Origin: Maribacter dokdonensis DSW-8
GTDB lineage: Bacteria; Bacteroidota; Bacteroidia; Flavobacteriales; Flavobacteriaceae
NCBI RefSeq assembly: GCF_001447995.1
Contig: NZ_LDPE01000001.1
Span: forward strand, 62,001 to 126,000
Direction: 5' to 3'
DNA: 64,000 bases
In this document: positions 32,305 through 40,557 of the stretch, in pieces
Layout of the letters: every line of letters begins with the position of its first letter
Position numbering within the stretch: the stretch's first letter is position 1
Notes under the pieces: model-generated
Databases searched by the model: none
Told to the model about the DNA's origin: nothing
What the model saw: only the letters and a program-made list of their open reading frames with translations
Program-made: the position numbers and the translations under genes

Positions 32305-32368
32305 ACTCTTATATTATAAACGCAAAAGTACATAAACCGCTAGTATTAAAAAACTGGTGTATTAGACT

Positions 32369-32376
32369 TATCTTTG
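32369..32376 (+). promoter_or_regulatory. Bacteroidetes -7 promoter box for the DUF493 gene
   Basis: TATCTTTG, an exact TAnnTTTG match, lies 16 bases before the ATG at 32392. No TTG is obvious at the -33 distance. Confidence 0.5.
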
Positions 32377-32391
32377 CTTAAAATATGAGTT

Positions 32392-32679
32392 ATGGACGAA
32401 AAGAATCCAGAGGAATTTTATAAAAAATTAAGAGAGCAGCTTACAGAAACTTCTAAATGGCCGTCTAATTATCTTTACAAGTTCATTGTTGAAACCGCTA
32501 CAGGTAAAATAGACCAGATCGAAGCAATTTTTGATAATATGGGAGCTGTCATCAACTTAAAGAAATCCAAAAATGGAAAATATACCAGTGTTTCTATTAC
32601 CGTTAATTTAAACGGACCTGATCAGGTTATAGAAAAATATAAAGAAGTTGGTGAAATAGGAGGGGTAATCTCCTTATAA
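32392..32679 (+). CDS. DUF493 family protein (YbeD-like)
   Basis: 95 residues with the ferredoxin-like DUF493 pattern: WPSNYLYKFIVETATGKIDQIEAIFD, KKSKNGKYTSVSITVNLNGPDQVIEKYKEVGEIGGVISL. The family includes YbeD, a small conserved cytoplasmic protein of unknown biochemical role (possibly allosteric regulation). It is the first gene of a plus-strand run with the DUF4290 gene and murA. Confidence 0.88.
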   Translation: MDEKNPEEFYKKLREQLTETSKWPSNYLYKFIVETATGKIDQIEAIFDNMGAVINLKKSKNGKYTSVSITVNLNGPDQVIEKYKEVGEIGGVISL

Positions 32680-32760
32680 AATAGCATTTCATCTATAATT
32701 TTATTAATTTGGCATCGTTATTAGAACACTTCTCAAACACATTAAGCTAAAATTTTCAAT

Positions 32761-33414
32761 TTGCAATTAGTAGAAAACCTAGAATATAATACGGAGCGTC
32801 CTCATTTGATCATACCTGAATACGGTCGTCATTTTCAAAAAATGGTAGATCATGCAGTATCCATTGAAGATCGCGAAGAAAGAAATAAAGTAGCCCAGGC
32901 AATTATAAGTGTAATGGGAAATCTGCAACCACATTTACGTGATGTGCCAGATTTTCAACATAAACTTTGGGATCAACTTTTTATCATGTCTGATTTTAAG
33001 TTGGATGTGGACTCACCTTTTCCAATTACTTCAAAAGAGGTGTTGAAACAAAGACCTGATGCATTAGAGTATCCACAGAATTTTCCAAAATACAGGTTTT
33101 ATGGCAACAACATAAAACGAATGATAGATGTAGCTGTAGAGTGGGAGAAAGGTGATAAACGCTCTGGTTTAGAGTATGCAATTGCCAACCATATGAAAAA
33201 ATGCTATTTAAATTGGAACAAAGACGTTGTTGACGATAAAGCTATATTTAAGCATTTATTTGAGTTGAGTGATGGTCGTATAGACTTGGCTTCAACAGGT
33301 GAAAGCTTAACGGATAGTGGTCAGTTTTTGAAGAATAGAGTTGCTAAAAACCCTAGGTCCAGTTCAAATAAAAAAAATCAAAGAAATAATAACCGCGGTA
33401 AAAAACGCTATTAA
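32761..33414 (+). CDS. DUF4290 protein
   Basis: 217 residues. It matches the Bacteroidetes-specific DUF4290 family by LEYNTERPHLIIPEYGRHFQKMVDHA, an FWD-type MGNLQPHLRDVPDFQHKLWDQLFIMS stretch, and YPKYRFYGNNIKRMID-like segments. The basic, Asn-rich C-terminus (KNQRNNNRGKKRY) may bind nucleic acid. The frame begins with TTG at 32761; no earlier in-frame ATG exists and the conserved part begins a few residues later, so TTG is the likely start. It lies 15 bases before murA. The function is unknown. Confidence 0.85.
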   Translation: MQLVENLEYNTERPHLIIPEYGRHFQKMVDHAVSIEDREERNKVAQAIISVMGNLQPHLRDVPDFQHKLWDQLFIMSDFKLDVDSPFPITSKEVLKQRPDALEYPQNFPKYRFYGNNIKRMIDVAVEWEKGDKRSGLEYAIANHMKKCYLNWNKDVVDDKAIFKHLFELSDGRIDLASTGESLTDSGQFLKNRVAKNPRSSSNKKNQRNNNRGKKRY

Positions 33415-33429
33415 TTTCCACTTCTCTAG

Positions 33430-34737
33430 ATGGGGACATTCAAAATTGAAGGAGGGCACCAGTTATCTGGTGAAATAACACCTCAAGGTGCAAAGAACGA
33501 AGCACTTCAAATACTTTGCGCTGTACTACTTACAGATGAAAAAGTAACGATCAACAATATACCGGATATCGTTGATGTAAATAAACTCATTGCACTTTTA
33601 GAAGATCTAGGTGTAAAAATTCAGAAGAAAGGCAAAGGCTCCTATACATTTAAGGCAGACGATGTTAATTTAGATTATTTACAATCTGATCAGTTCAAGC
33701 AAGATGGTAGAGGTTTAAGGGGATCTATTATGTTGGTAGGTCCATTATTGGCACGTTTTGGAAAAGGATATATTCCTAAACCAGGTGGTGACAAAATTGG
33801 ACGTAGACGTTTAGATACCCATTTTGAAGGCTTCATTAAGCTTGGTGCAAAATTTCGCTATAATAAGGAGGAATACTTCTATGGTGTTGAAGCTGATAAG
33901 CTGAAGGGTACCTATATGTTGTTAGATGAAGCTTCTGTAACCGGAACTGCAAATATTGTAATGGCAGCTGTCTTGGCAGAAGGTCAAACAACTATTTATA
34001 ATGCAGCATGTGAACCTTATTTACAGCAACTTTGTAAAATGCTAAATAGAATGGGCGCTAAAATTACAGGTGTTGGTTCTAATCTATTGGTTATTGATGG
34101 AGTTGAAAAATTAGGAGGTACAGATCACCGTATGTTGCCCGATATGATCGAAATTGGTAGTTGGATCGGTTTGGCGGCAATGACTAAAAGTGAATTGACC
34201 ATTAAAGATGTAAGTTGGGATGATTTAGGACAAATACCTACGGTATTTGGTAAATTAGGTATCACCTTAGAAAGAAAAGGAGATGATATTTACATTCCTG
34301 AGCATAAAGATGGCTACGAAATTCAAAATTATATAGATGGATCTATTTTAACCATTGCAGATGCGCCTTGGCCGGGATTAACTCCAGATTTATTGAGTAT
34401 TATTTTGGTAGTTGCCACACAATCTAGGGGAGAGGTATTGATTCATCAAAAGATGTTTGAAAGCCGTTTGTTCTTTGTAGATAAGTTATTGGATATGGGG
34501 GCAAAGGTTATTCTATGTGATCCACATAGAGCTACTGTTATTGGTCATGATTTTCAATCTACATTGAAGGCGACCACAATGACCTCGCCAGATATTAGAG
34601 CAGGTGTTTCTTTGTTAATTGCAGCATTATCTGCTAAAGGAACATCTACCATTCATAATATTGAACAGATAGATCGTGGTTATGAAAATATAGATGAAAG
34701 ACTACGCGCTATTGGTGCTAAAATTGTTAGAGTGTAA
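33430..34737 (+). CDS. murA: UDP-N-acetylglucosamine 1-carboxyvinyltransferase
   Basis: 435 residues. MurA transfers enolpyruvate from PEP to UDP-GlcNAc, the first committed step of peptidoglycan synthesis. Landmarks are GAKNEALQILCA near residue 20, LRGSIMLVGPLLARFG at about 97-111, and PDMIEIGSWIGLAAMTKSE. The active-site loop reads PGGDKIGRRRLDTHFEG, with D121 where most bacteria carry Cys. That Asp variant stays active but is not alkylated by fosfomycin. It is the last gene of the run from 32392 and ends before a terminator. Confidence 0.96.
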   Translation: MGTFKIEGGHQLSGEITPQGAKNEALQILCAVLLTDEKVTINNIPDIVDVNKLIALLEDLGVKIQKKGKGSYTFKADDVNLDYLQSDQFKQDGRGLRGSIMLVGPLLARFGKGYIPKPGGDKIGRRRLDTHFEGFIKLGAKFRYNKEEYFYGVEADKLKGTYMLLDEASVTGTANIVMAAVLAEGQTTIYNAACEPYLQQLCKMLNRMGAKITGVGSNLLVIDGVEKLGGTDHRMLPDMIEIGSWIGLAAMTKSELTIKDVSWDDLGQIPTVFGKLGITLERKGDDIYIPEHKDGYEIQNYIDGSILTIADAPWPGLTPDLLSIILVVATQSRGEVLIHQKMFESRLFFVDKLLDMGAKVILCDPHRATVIGHDFQSTLKATTMTSPDIRAGVSLLIAALSAKGTSTIHNIEQIDRGYENIDERLRAIGAKIVRV

Positions 34738-34760
34738 TACTTTAATTATAAAATAAATAA

Positions 34761-34798
34761 AACTCCATAGTAGATGCTTGTCTATTATGGAGTTTTTT
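34761..34798. terminator. Bidirectional terminator between murA and the pirin gene
   Basis: AACTCCATAGTAGA pairs with TCTATTATGGAGTT around TGCTTG with one mismatch, flanked by A-rich DNA on the left and TTTT on the right. It can serve both convergent genes. Confidence 0.85.
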
Positions 34799-34806
34799 AG
34801 TTTATA

Positions 34807-35799
34807 CTATTTTTCTATAACTGTCCCATCAGGATATTGAGCAAATCTACCACGATTAACTTCATGGGTATGGTCTGGGTATCTCCATGGCCACCCTCCA
34901 AATTGTGTAGTTCTAAATTCATTCATCGCATTTTGTAATTCTTCATCGGTATTCATTACAAACGGACCGTATTTAGCAACAGGTTCTTCAATAGGTTTAC
35001 CTTGTAGCATAAGTAAATGGGCATCTGCACCAATGGCTTCTATCTTAATTTCTATAGTGGCATCAACATTTACGCCGTGGTTTGGCTCAATGGATTCTCC
35101 TGCAAGATTTATGGTGTTGCCATCATAAAAATATACTGTCCTTTGTGTACCTATTTTTGCTTTTGGCAGTGTAATGGTCCCATTTAATTCAACTGTAATA
35201 TTCCAAATGGCAACATCATTCTCTGGATCATTTGCCCAAGAGCCAGGTGCTGGATCTGGTGCATTGTTTGCATTAAATTGCCCGGCAATAACTTTTACGC
35301 TGGCATTTTCTAATTTAACAACAGGAATTTCTTCGTGCCATAACATTTTAAAGTGTGGGGCTACAAATTTACTTTTAGCAGGTAAGTTCAGCCAGATTTG
35401 AAATAACTCTAAAGGATTTTCTTTTTGAGTGTGTACCAAGGGAAACATTTCTGAATGCTGAACACCTCTGCCGGCCGTCATCCATTGTACATCACCTTCA
35501 CCAAAACGCCCAGCGGCACCAAGTGAATCTGAATGATCACAAAATCCTTTATTAACAATGGTAATCGTTTCAAATCCACGATGTGGATGAGCAGGAAAAC
35601 CTGGCACCGTTGTACCATGATACATTCTATACCCATCCTTTATCTCAAAATCATTCCCTAAGGTTCTTTCTTCTAATGAATCATCTGGTCCTAACTCTCC
35701 ATTGCCTTTTGGATAATGGTCTAAATGATAAACACAAAATAAAAAGGGATCTTGTGTTTGCCATGGAAAGCCTAGTTTGAAAATGTTTTTAATTTCCAT
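34807..35799 (-). CDS. Pirin family protein (cupin)
   Basis: 330 residues from the ATG at 35799 (MEIKNIFKLGFPW); an in-frame TTG at 35817 is less likely. The N-terminal cupin has the pirin motif FPAHPHRGFETITIVNKGFCDHSDSLG and later GDVQWMTAGRGVQHSEM. The His/His/His/Glu iron ligands are present, and a second cupin-like half follows. Characterised relatives are iron-containing quercetinases or redox-linked regulators; the substrate here is unknown. It follows the VOC-family gene by 27 bases and may be co-transcribed with it. Confidence 0.9.
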   Translation of the reverse strand: MEIKNIFKLGFPWQTQDPFLFCVYHLDHYPKGNGELGPDDSLEERTLGNDFEIKDGYRMYHGTTVPGFPAHPHRGFETITIVNKGFCDHSDSLGAAGRFGEGDVQWMTAGRGVQHSEMFPLVHTQKENPLELFQIWLNLPAKSKFVAPHFKMLWHEEIPVVKLENASVKVIAGQFNANNAPDPAPGSWANDPENDVAIWNITVELNGTITLPKAKIGTQRTVYFYDGNTINLAGESIEPNHGVNVDATIEIKIEAIGADAHLLMLQGKPIEEPVAKYGPFVMNTDEELQNAMNEFRTTQFGGWPWRYPDHTHEVNRGRFAQYPDGTVIEK

Positions 35800-35825
35800 A
35801 TTTGTTTTAGTTGTCAATTAAACAA

Positions 35826-36269
35826 TCAGTGAATCGCATTGTTGATTTCTACCCAATTGTTCTCTGGGTCTTTTAAATAAATCTGCCTAACACCATCCGC
35901 TCTTAAGGTTACTGAATTCTCTGCCCCTGGCCAGTCATAATACGTAATTTGTTTTTCCTCTAAAGAAGCTATTAACTCATCTAATTTTTGGGTGGCCAAA
36001 CATAGGTGTACACTTTTGCTGTGCTGCATGGCAACACTATCTTTTCCTATTAAATGTAGCTGAGAATTACCTTGTATAACAAACCATTTAAATCCGCTTG
36101 GCGCTGATGGATGTGGTATTTCTTTGAGGTTTAAAACGTTTTTGTAAAAGTCTCCCACCTTGTCCAAATCCTTAACGATTACAGAATAATGGTCATAATC
36201 AAAATCAAACGATTGGGCAGACACAACTGTACTACATATAGTGAATAGTAGTATGGTTATTTTTTTCAT
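35826..36269 (-). CDS. Exported VOC-family (glyoxalase-like) protein
   Basis: 147 residues with an N-terminal signal peptide (MKKITILLFTICSTVVSAQ). A single VOC domain follows: FDFDYDHYSVIVKDLDKVGDFYKNVLNLKE, then FVIQGNSQLHLIG, SVHLCLATQKLDELI and a typical final IYLKDPENNWVEINN with the metal-ligand Glu. The periplasmic location is unusual for the family, and the substrate is unknown. It lies upstream of the pirin gene on the same strand and downstream of the M20 gene terminator. Confidence 0.82.
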   Translation of the reverse strand: MKKITILLFTICSTVVSAQSFDFDYDHYSVIVKDLDKVGDFYKNVLNLKEIPHPSAPSGFKWFVIQGNSQLHLIGKDSVAMQHSKSVHLCLATQKLDELIASLEEKQITYYDWPGAENSVTLRADGVRQIYLKDPENNWVEINNAIH

Positions 36270-36310
36270 TTTTTTGTTGTTTAAGTTTGGTTCAAGTTAC
36301 TTAAAAATGA

Positions 36311-36340
36311 AAGAAGCTATCTGTTAAGATAGCTTCTTTT
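36311..36340. terminator. Terminator after the M20 gene
   Basis: A perfect 12-bp stem (AAGAAGCTATCT with AGATAGCTTCTT, loop GTTA) lies 10 bases past the M20 stop on the minus strand, with A/T runs on both sides. Confidence 0.85.
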
Positions 36341-36349
36341 TCTTTAGAA

Positions 36350-37777
36350 TTATTGACCGTTTAATGGTGGTGGACCATCTATCATAGGTTCATAAACTTC
36401 ATCACCTTTACGTGTTTTGTATTCTTCTTTTACCTTATTCACCAATTTTGGATTTTGAAAGAGATCTAGCATAGTCATTGCCATTGCCTTAGATGCATGT
36501 ATCATTCCTTTATGACCAATAGACATGCCGCCGCAAGCCACTACGGCCCAGGAATGCCACGGTGTGCCGGTAGGAGCTACTGATACCCCTAAATTTATAT
36601 TTGGTACGTTCCAACTTACATCACCAACATCTGTAGATCCACCACCTGGATTCTTTTCCGTTTCCTTTAATGGATGTACCGATCCGTCTATTCCCACCTC
36701 TGGTTTACCTGTTGCTTTTTGTATTGCCTTACCAAAGGCAGTTTCTTCTTCAGTGTAGGTAATAGGACCTAACAATTCCAAATTGGATTGCATAATTTCT
36801 CCCCCAGACCGGTTTACCAATGTTTCATAAATACCCGATACCAAAGAAATCTTATAATCTACATTGGCCATAATAGCGGCACCTTCCGCCATTTCTTTTA
36901 CACGTTCATAAGTGGGTAACATTTTTGATCTTTTGGGATCTCTAACACGTACCCAAAGCTTGGCATAGTCTGGGACTACGTTAACCACTTGACCTCCATC
37001 TTGTATATGATAATGTATTCTAGAAGTTGGTAAAATATGTTCTCTATAATAGTTTATCCCAGTGGTATAAAGCTCCAGGGCATCAGAGGCACTTCTTCCA
37101 TTCCATGGATCGGCAGAAGCGTGAGCTGTTTGACCGTAAAATTCTACGATAAAATCTATTAACGAAAGTCCGCTCTGTACGTCTGCCTCTATTTGAGCAG
37201 ATGGGTGCCAGCTTACATTGACATCTACATCATCCCAAAGTCCGGCTTTTACCATCCAAACTTTTGCAAAATACTTTTCTTCTGCAGGTGTGCCTAAAAA
37301 TTTAACCGTTCCTTTTATTTTTCCGGCTTCCATCAATTCTTTAATAGCAATTGCCGAACCCAAACTTGCGGTACCGAACATGTTGTGACCACAACCATGC
37401 CCAGCCGCACCTTCTTCATAAGGTTCTTTTACGGGTGATGCCTTTTGAGAAATTCCAGGCAAGGCATCAAACTCTCCCAAAATACTGATTACGGGACTTC
37501 CTGATCCGTAAGTAGCTGTAAAAGCGGTTGGGATATCTGCAACGCCTCTTGTAACTTTTAGCCCATTTTTTTCAGCATAATCGGCTAAAATTCGTGAAGA
37601 TTCACTTTCGTCAAAAGCAGTTTCTGCCAATGCCCAAATAGAATCGCTAATTTTAATTAATTCTTCTTTGTGTTTTTCAATAGAAGTGATGATTTGGTTT
37701 TTGTCTTTGCTCATTTTCTGGGCAAAAACTGTTGCACTCAAGCAAAAACAGAGCGCCATTAGAATTGTTTTTTTCAT
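36350..37777 (-). CDS. Exported M20-family amidohydrolase (AbgB-like)
   Basis: 475 residues with a signal peptide (MKKTILMALCFCLSATVFAQ). The M20 metallo-amidohydrolase motifs are visible: GEFDALPGISQ, HGCGHNMFGTASLG, LGTPAEEKYFAK, HPSAQIE, and a late GGGSTDVGDVSWNVP metal-binding stretch. A dimerisation lid lies around 215-330. Relatives cleave N-acyl or p-aminobenzoyl-glutamate-type amide bonds; the exact substrate is unknown. It is probably a single gene, with its own terminator at 36311. Confidence 0.9.
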   Translation of the reverse strand: MKKTILMALCFCLSATVFAQKMSKDKNQIITSIEKHKEELIKISDSIWALAETAFDESESSRILADYAEKNGLKVTRGVADIPTAFTATYGSGSPVISILGEFDALPGISQKASPVKEPYEEGAAGHGCGHNMFGTASLGSAIAIKELMEAGKIKGTVKFLGTPAEEKYFAKVWMVKAGLWDDVDVNVSWHPSAQIEADVQSGLSLIDFIVEFYGQTAHASADPWNGRSASDALELYTTGINYYREHILPTSRIHYHIQDGGQVVNVVPDYAKLWVRVRDPKRSKMLPTYERVKEMAEGAAIMANVDYKISLVSGIYETLVNRSGGEIMQSNLELLGPITYTEEETAFGKAIQKATGKPEVGIDGSVHPLKETEKNPGGGSTDVGDVSWNVPNINLGVSVAPTGTPWHSWAVVACGGMSIGHKGMIHASKAMAMTMLDLFQNPKLVNKVKEEYKTRKGDEVYEPMIDGPPPLNGQ

Positions 37778-37888
37778 TTTTTCAATTAGATTAAGTAGTT
37801 GTTTTGATTAGTCCTTTTAAATATACTCAACTTTAACCTAATTTCTTCTGATGATTTTTTGTATTCTGAATAATTATGAAAATCGTAA

Positions 37889-39199
37889 TTAAGATACTGC
37901 TTCTTTGTAAGTTTCTAAGCAGCGTTCCCTTGCCATTTTGTGATCTACCATTTTTTCTGGATAATCTTCGGTACCATATTCAGGAATCCATTCCTTTATG
38001 TATTTTTTGTCCTTATCAAATTTATCTACCTGTGTCATGGGGTTAAAGATTCTAAAGTAAGGTGCCGCATCTACACCACTGCCCGCTGCCCACTGCCAAT
38101 TACCAATGTTAGAGCTCATCTCATAGTCTAATAATTTTTCCGCAAAATAGGCTTCTCCCCAACGCCAATCGATCAATAAATGCTTACATAGAAAACTAGC
38201 AACTAACATTCTTACCCTATTGTGCATGTAACCTGTTTCATTTAACTGCCTCATGCCGGCATCGACCAATAAATATCCTGTCTTGCCTTTTTTCCATTTG
38301 TCGAATTCTTTTTCATTATTGCGCCATTCTATTCGGTCATACTTGGCTCTAAAAGCATTGGTGACCGTTTTAGGATAATGGTATAAAATGGACATGAAAA
38401 ATTCTCGCCAAATTAACTCGCTCCAAAATACTTTGTTTTGTTCGGCTATTGCCTTTTTCATCATTTTACGTACAGATACGGTACCAAAACGTAAATGAGG
38501 TCCTAATCTAGATGTTCCTTTATCCTTTGCGGGAAAATTACGAGTGTCTTCGTAATTGTCTATTAGGGTAGGAGTTACATTATAATCTGGGACTTCAATT
38601 TTAGATTTTTCAAAACCGATATCGCTTAATGATAAATTTGGTAATCTAGTGTTCTTTATCAAATTTGATAAATATTGGCTGGTGTAATGAATGTCTAAAT
38701 CTGTATTGGCATTAAACTGTTCTTGCCACTTATTTTTATATGGTGTGTAAACAACGTAAGGGTCACCATCACTTTTTACAATTTCAGATTTTTCAAAAAT
38801 CACCTGATCTTTGAAGGTCTTAAATTCAATTTCATTTTCCTTTAAGAAATCGGAGATTTTCTTATCTCTGTTCTTTGCGTAAGGTTCATAATCCCTATTG
38901 GTAAATACGGTTTTCACATTAAAATCTTCAATGATTGTTTTAAAGGTATCAATTGGAGAACCGTGATACATTGCAATAGAGCTTTCACATTCTTCTTGTA
39001 GCTGCTTACGCATGCGCTGTAGAGTGGTATGAATAAAGGATACCCGAGCATCGTTTTTTGGCAATTTGGATAGTATTTCTTTATCGAAAATGAAAATGGG
39101 CAATATTTGATGATTACTTTTCAAAGCTTCTAAAAGACCAACATTATCATCTAACCTTAAATCTCTTCTAAACCAAAACAGTGATACTTCTTGTGACAT
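37889..39199 (-). CDS. phrB: Cryptochrome/DNA photolyase (class I CPD type)
   Basis: 436 residues. The antenna-binding N-terminal domain opens with VSLFWFRRDLRLDDNVGLLEALKS. The FAD domain contains TSRLGPHLRFGTVS, WRWGEAYFAEKLLDYEMSSNIGNWQWAAGSGVDAAPYFRIFNP and NETGYMHNRVRMLVASFL, including the Trp residues used for photoreduction. It repairs UV-induced pyrimidine dimers using light. It is the last gene of a three-gene operon with SRPBCC and SDR genes joined end to end (0-base spacing), an arrangement common for light-induced flavobacterial operons. Confidence 0.93.
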   Translation of the reverse strand: MSQEVSLFWFRRDLRLDDNVGLLEALKSNHQILPIFIFDKEILSKLPKNDARVSFIHTTLQRMRKQLQEECESSIAMYHGSPIDTFKTIIEDFNVKTVFTNRDYEPYAKNRDKKISDFLKENEIEFKTFKDQVIFEKSEIVKSDGDPYVVYTPYKNKWQEQFNANTDLDIHYTSQYLSNLIKNTRLPNLSLSDIGFEKSKIEVPDYNVTPTLIDNYEDTRNFPAKDKGTSRLGPHLRFGTVSVRKMMKKAIAEQNKVFWSELIWREFFMSILYHYPKTVTNAFRAKYDRIEWRNNEKEFDKWKKGKTGYLLVDAGMRQLNETGYMHNRVRMLVASFLCKHLLIDWRWGEAYFAEKLLDYEMSSNIGNWQWAAGSGVDAAPYFRIFNPMTQVDKFDKDKKYIKEWIPEYGTEDYPEKMVDHKMARERCLETYKEAVS

Positions 39200-39889
39200 T
39201 TAGTGTATGTTTAATGTTGAGAGTCCGCCATCAACTCCAATTATTTGTCCGGTCATCCAGGCGCTTTTATCACTTAATAAAAATATTGCGGTTTCTGCAA
39301 TATCCTCTGCATTACCAATTCTGTTTAAAGGGTGGCGCTCGTTCATTAATGCTCTTTTCTTATCATTGTTCAATAGTCTTTTTGCCAAAGGTGTATCTAC
39401 TAATGATGGGGCAATAACATTCACTCTTATTTTTGGCGCATATTCTGCAGCCAAGGACTTAGCAAATCCCTCAATTGCTCCTTTAGATGCTGCAACACTT
39501 GAATGATATGGCATTCCTGTGCCAACAGCAATAGTACTGAAAAAAACGATACTAGATTGTTCGTTCATTCTAGAGATAATGTGTTTCATAACTTTTACTA
39601 AGGCAAAGAAATTGAGTTCCATATCATCTTTTATCGTCTCTAAAGACATCATTTTAAACGGCTTTAAATTGATGCTACCTGGGCAATACACAAAGCCATC
39701 TAATTTTTTAGGTAAAATATCAACATCAAGTTCATCTACCGTAACATCAAAAGGAATATGAGTAATATTTTTGTGATGTAGGTTTTCATTTGTTCTTGAT
39801 GCCACAAATAAATGGTGTGTGTCCTTTAACGTTGTAATTATAGACTGCCCAATGCCGTATGAACCGCCTATCAAAAGTATATTTTTCAT
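39200..39889 (-). CDS. Short-chain dehydrogenase/reductase
   Basis: 229 residues. SDR landmarks: LLIGGSYGIGQSIITTL (cofactor glycine loop), the catalytic Tyr lost or shifted in VAVGTGMPYHSSVAASKGAIEGFAKSLAAEYAP (H-S in place of the usual Y; the SxxxK lysine is present), NVIAPSLVDTPLA and IIGVDGGLSTL. The substituted Tyr makes enzymatic activity uncertain. It directly abuts the photolyase gene and the SRPBCC gene, so the three are co-expressed. Confidence 0.88.
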   Translation of the reverse strand: MKNILLIGGSYGIGQSIITTLKDTHHLFVASRTNENLHHKNITHIPFDVTVDELDVDILPKKLDGFVYCPGSINLKPFKMMSLETIKDDMELNFFALVKVMKHIISRMNEQSSIVFFSTIAVGTGMPYHSSVAASKGAIEGFAKSLAAEYAPKIRVNVIAPSLVDTPLAKRLLNNDKKRALMNERHPLNRIGNAEDIAETAIFLLSDKSAWMTGQIIGVDGGLSTLNIH

Positions 39890-40387
39890 TTAAAAAGATT
39901 TAAATTCAAGTTGTGTTGAAATATCTGCTATGGAACCGAATAGTTCTTGTAATTTTTGCTCTCGAAAAGTGAATATCTCTTGCAGTTGTTTTTTTACTAA
40001 AATAGGATGAGCGATCTGACCTAATATCCCTAATGGTAGTTTATAGTCAATGATATCTTCCATTTCTACACCGTTATCAATTTCTTTTATAAAGTGTTTA
40101 TGATGCCAAAGTGCATAGGGTCCAAACCTTTGTTCATCAACAAAATAGCTTCCCTGCGCCACATGTGTAATCTCTGTCACCCATTTTGTGGTAAACCCGG
40201 GAAATGGAGAAACTTTATATTGAATTATCTGACCGGGAAACATTTCCCTGTCTGCCCCGGTAAGTATATTGAAACCCATATGCTTTGGGGTAATAACTTT
40301 TAAGTTTGCAGGGTCTGATAAAAATTGCCAAGCTTCGTGCCTTGAAATAGGTAAAGCCTGTTTAGAATGTAGCTGATATAATTTCAT
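39890..40387 (-). CDS. SRPBCC-family ligand-binding protein
   Basis: 165 residues with the START/SRPBCC pattern: LYQLHSKQALPISRHEAWQFLSDPANLKVITPKHMGFNIL, IIQYKVSPFPGFTTKWVTEI, FVDEQRFGPYALWHHKHFIKEIDNGVEMEDIIDY and a C-terminal helix with IFTFREQKLQELFG. These proteins hold hydrophobic ligands; homologues commonly neighbour photolyase genes. It is first in the operon, and its upstream region carries inverted and direct repeats at 40419-40496. Confidence 0.85.
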   Translation of the reverse strand: MKLYQLHSKQALPISRHEAWQFLSDPANLKVITPKHMGFNILTGADREMFPGQIIQYKVSPFPGFTTKWVTEITHVAQGSYFVDEQRFGPYALWHHKHFIKEIDNGVEMEDIIDYKLPLGILGQIAHPILVKKQLQEIFTFREQKLQELFGSIADISTQLEFKSF

Positions 40388-40418
40388 ATTCTATATTGAA
40401 AATAAAACAAATATTATT

Positions 40419-40450
40419 TTGTTTAAATAATTGTAAAAATAGTTAAACAA
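40419..40450. promoter_or_regulatory. Inverted repeat upstream of the photolyase operon
   Basis: TTGTTTAAATA at 40419-40429 and TAGTTAAACAA at 40440-40450 form an 11-bp inverted repeat with one mismatch. It lies 32 bases upstream of the SRPBCC start (minus strand). The layout suits a dimeric regulator such as a MerR-type light sensor, but no regulator gene is in the window. Confidence 0.5.
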
Positions 40451-40465
40451 TTTAATAATAACATT

Positions 40466-40496
40466 TTTATCGGTTCAAAAATTAACTTTATCGATT
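40466..40496. promoter_or_regulatory. Direct repeat TTTATCGRTT in divergent intergenic region
   Basis: TTTATCGGTT at 40466-40475 and TTTATCGATT at 40487-40496 are spaced by 21 bp, two helical turns. They lie between the photolyase operon and the secreted protein gene at 40558 and could regulate either. Confidence 0.4.
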
Positions 40497-40557
40497 AAAA
40501 TAAATTTAGGTTGCTTTAAAACAGCAGATTATCATTATTCTATCTTATTTTGCATCA

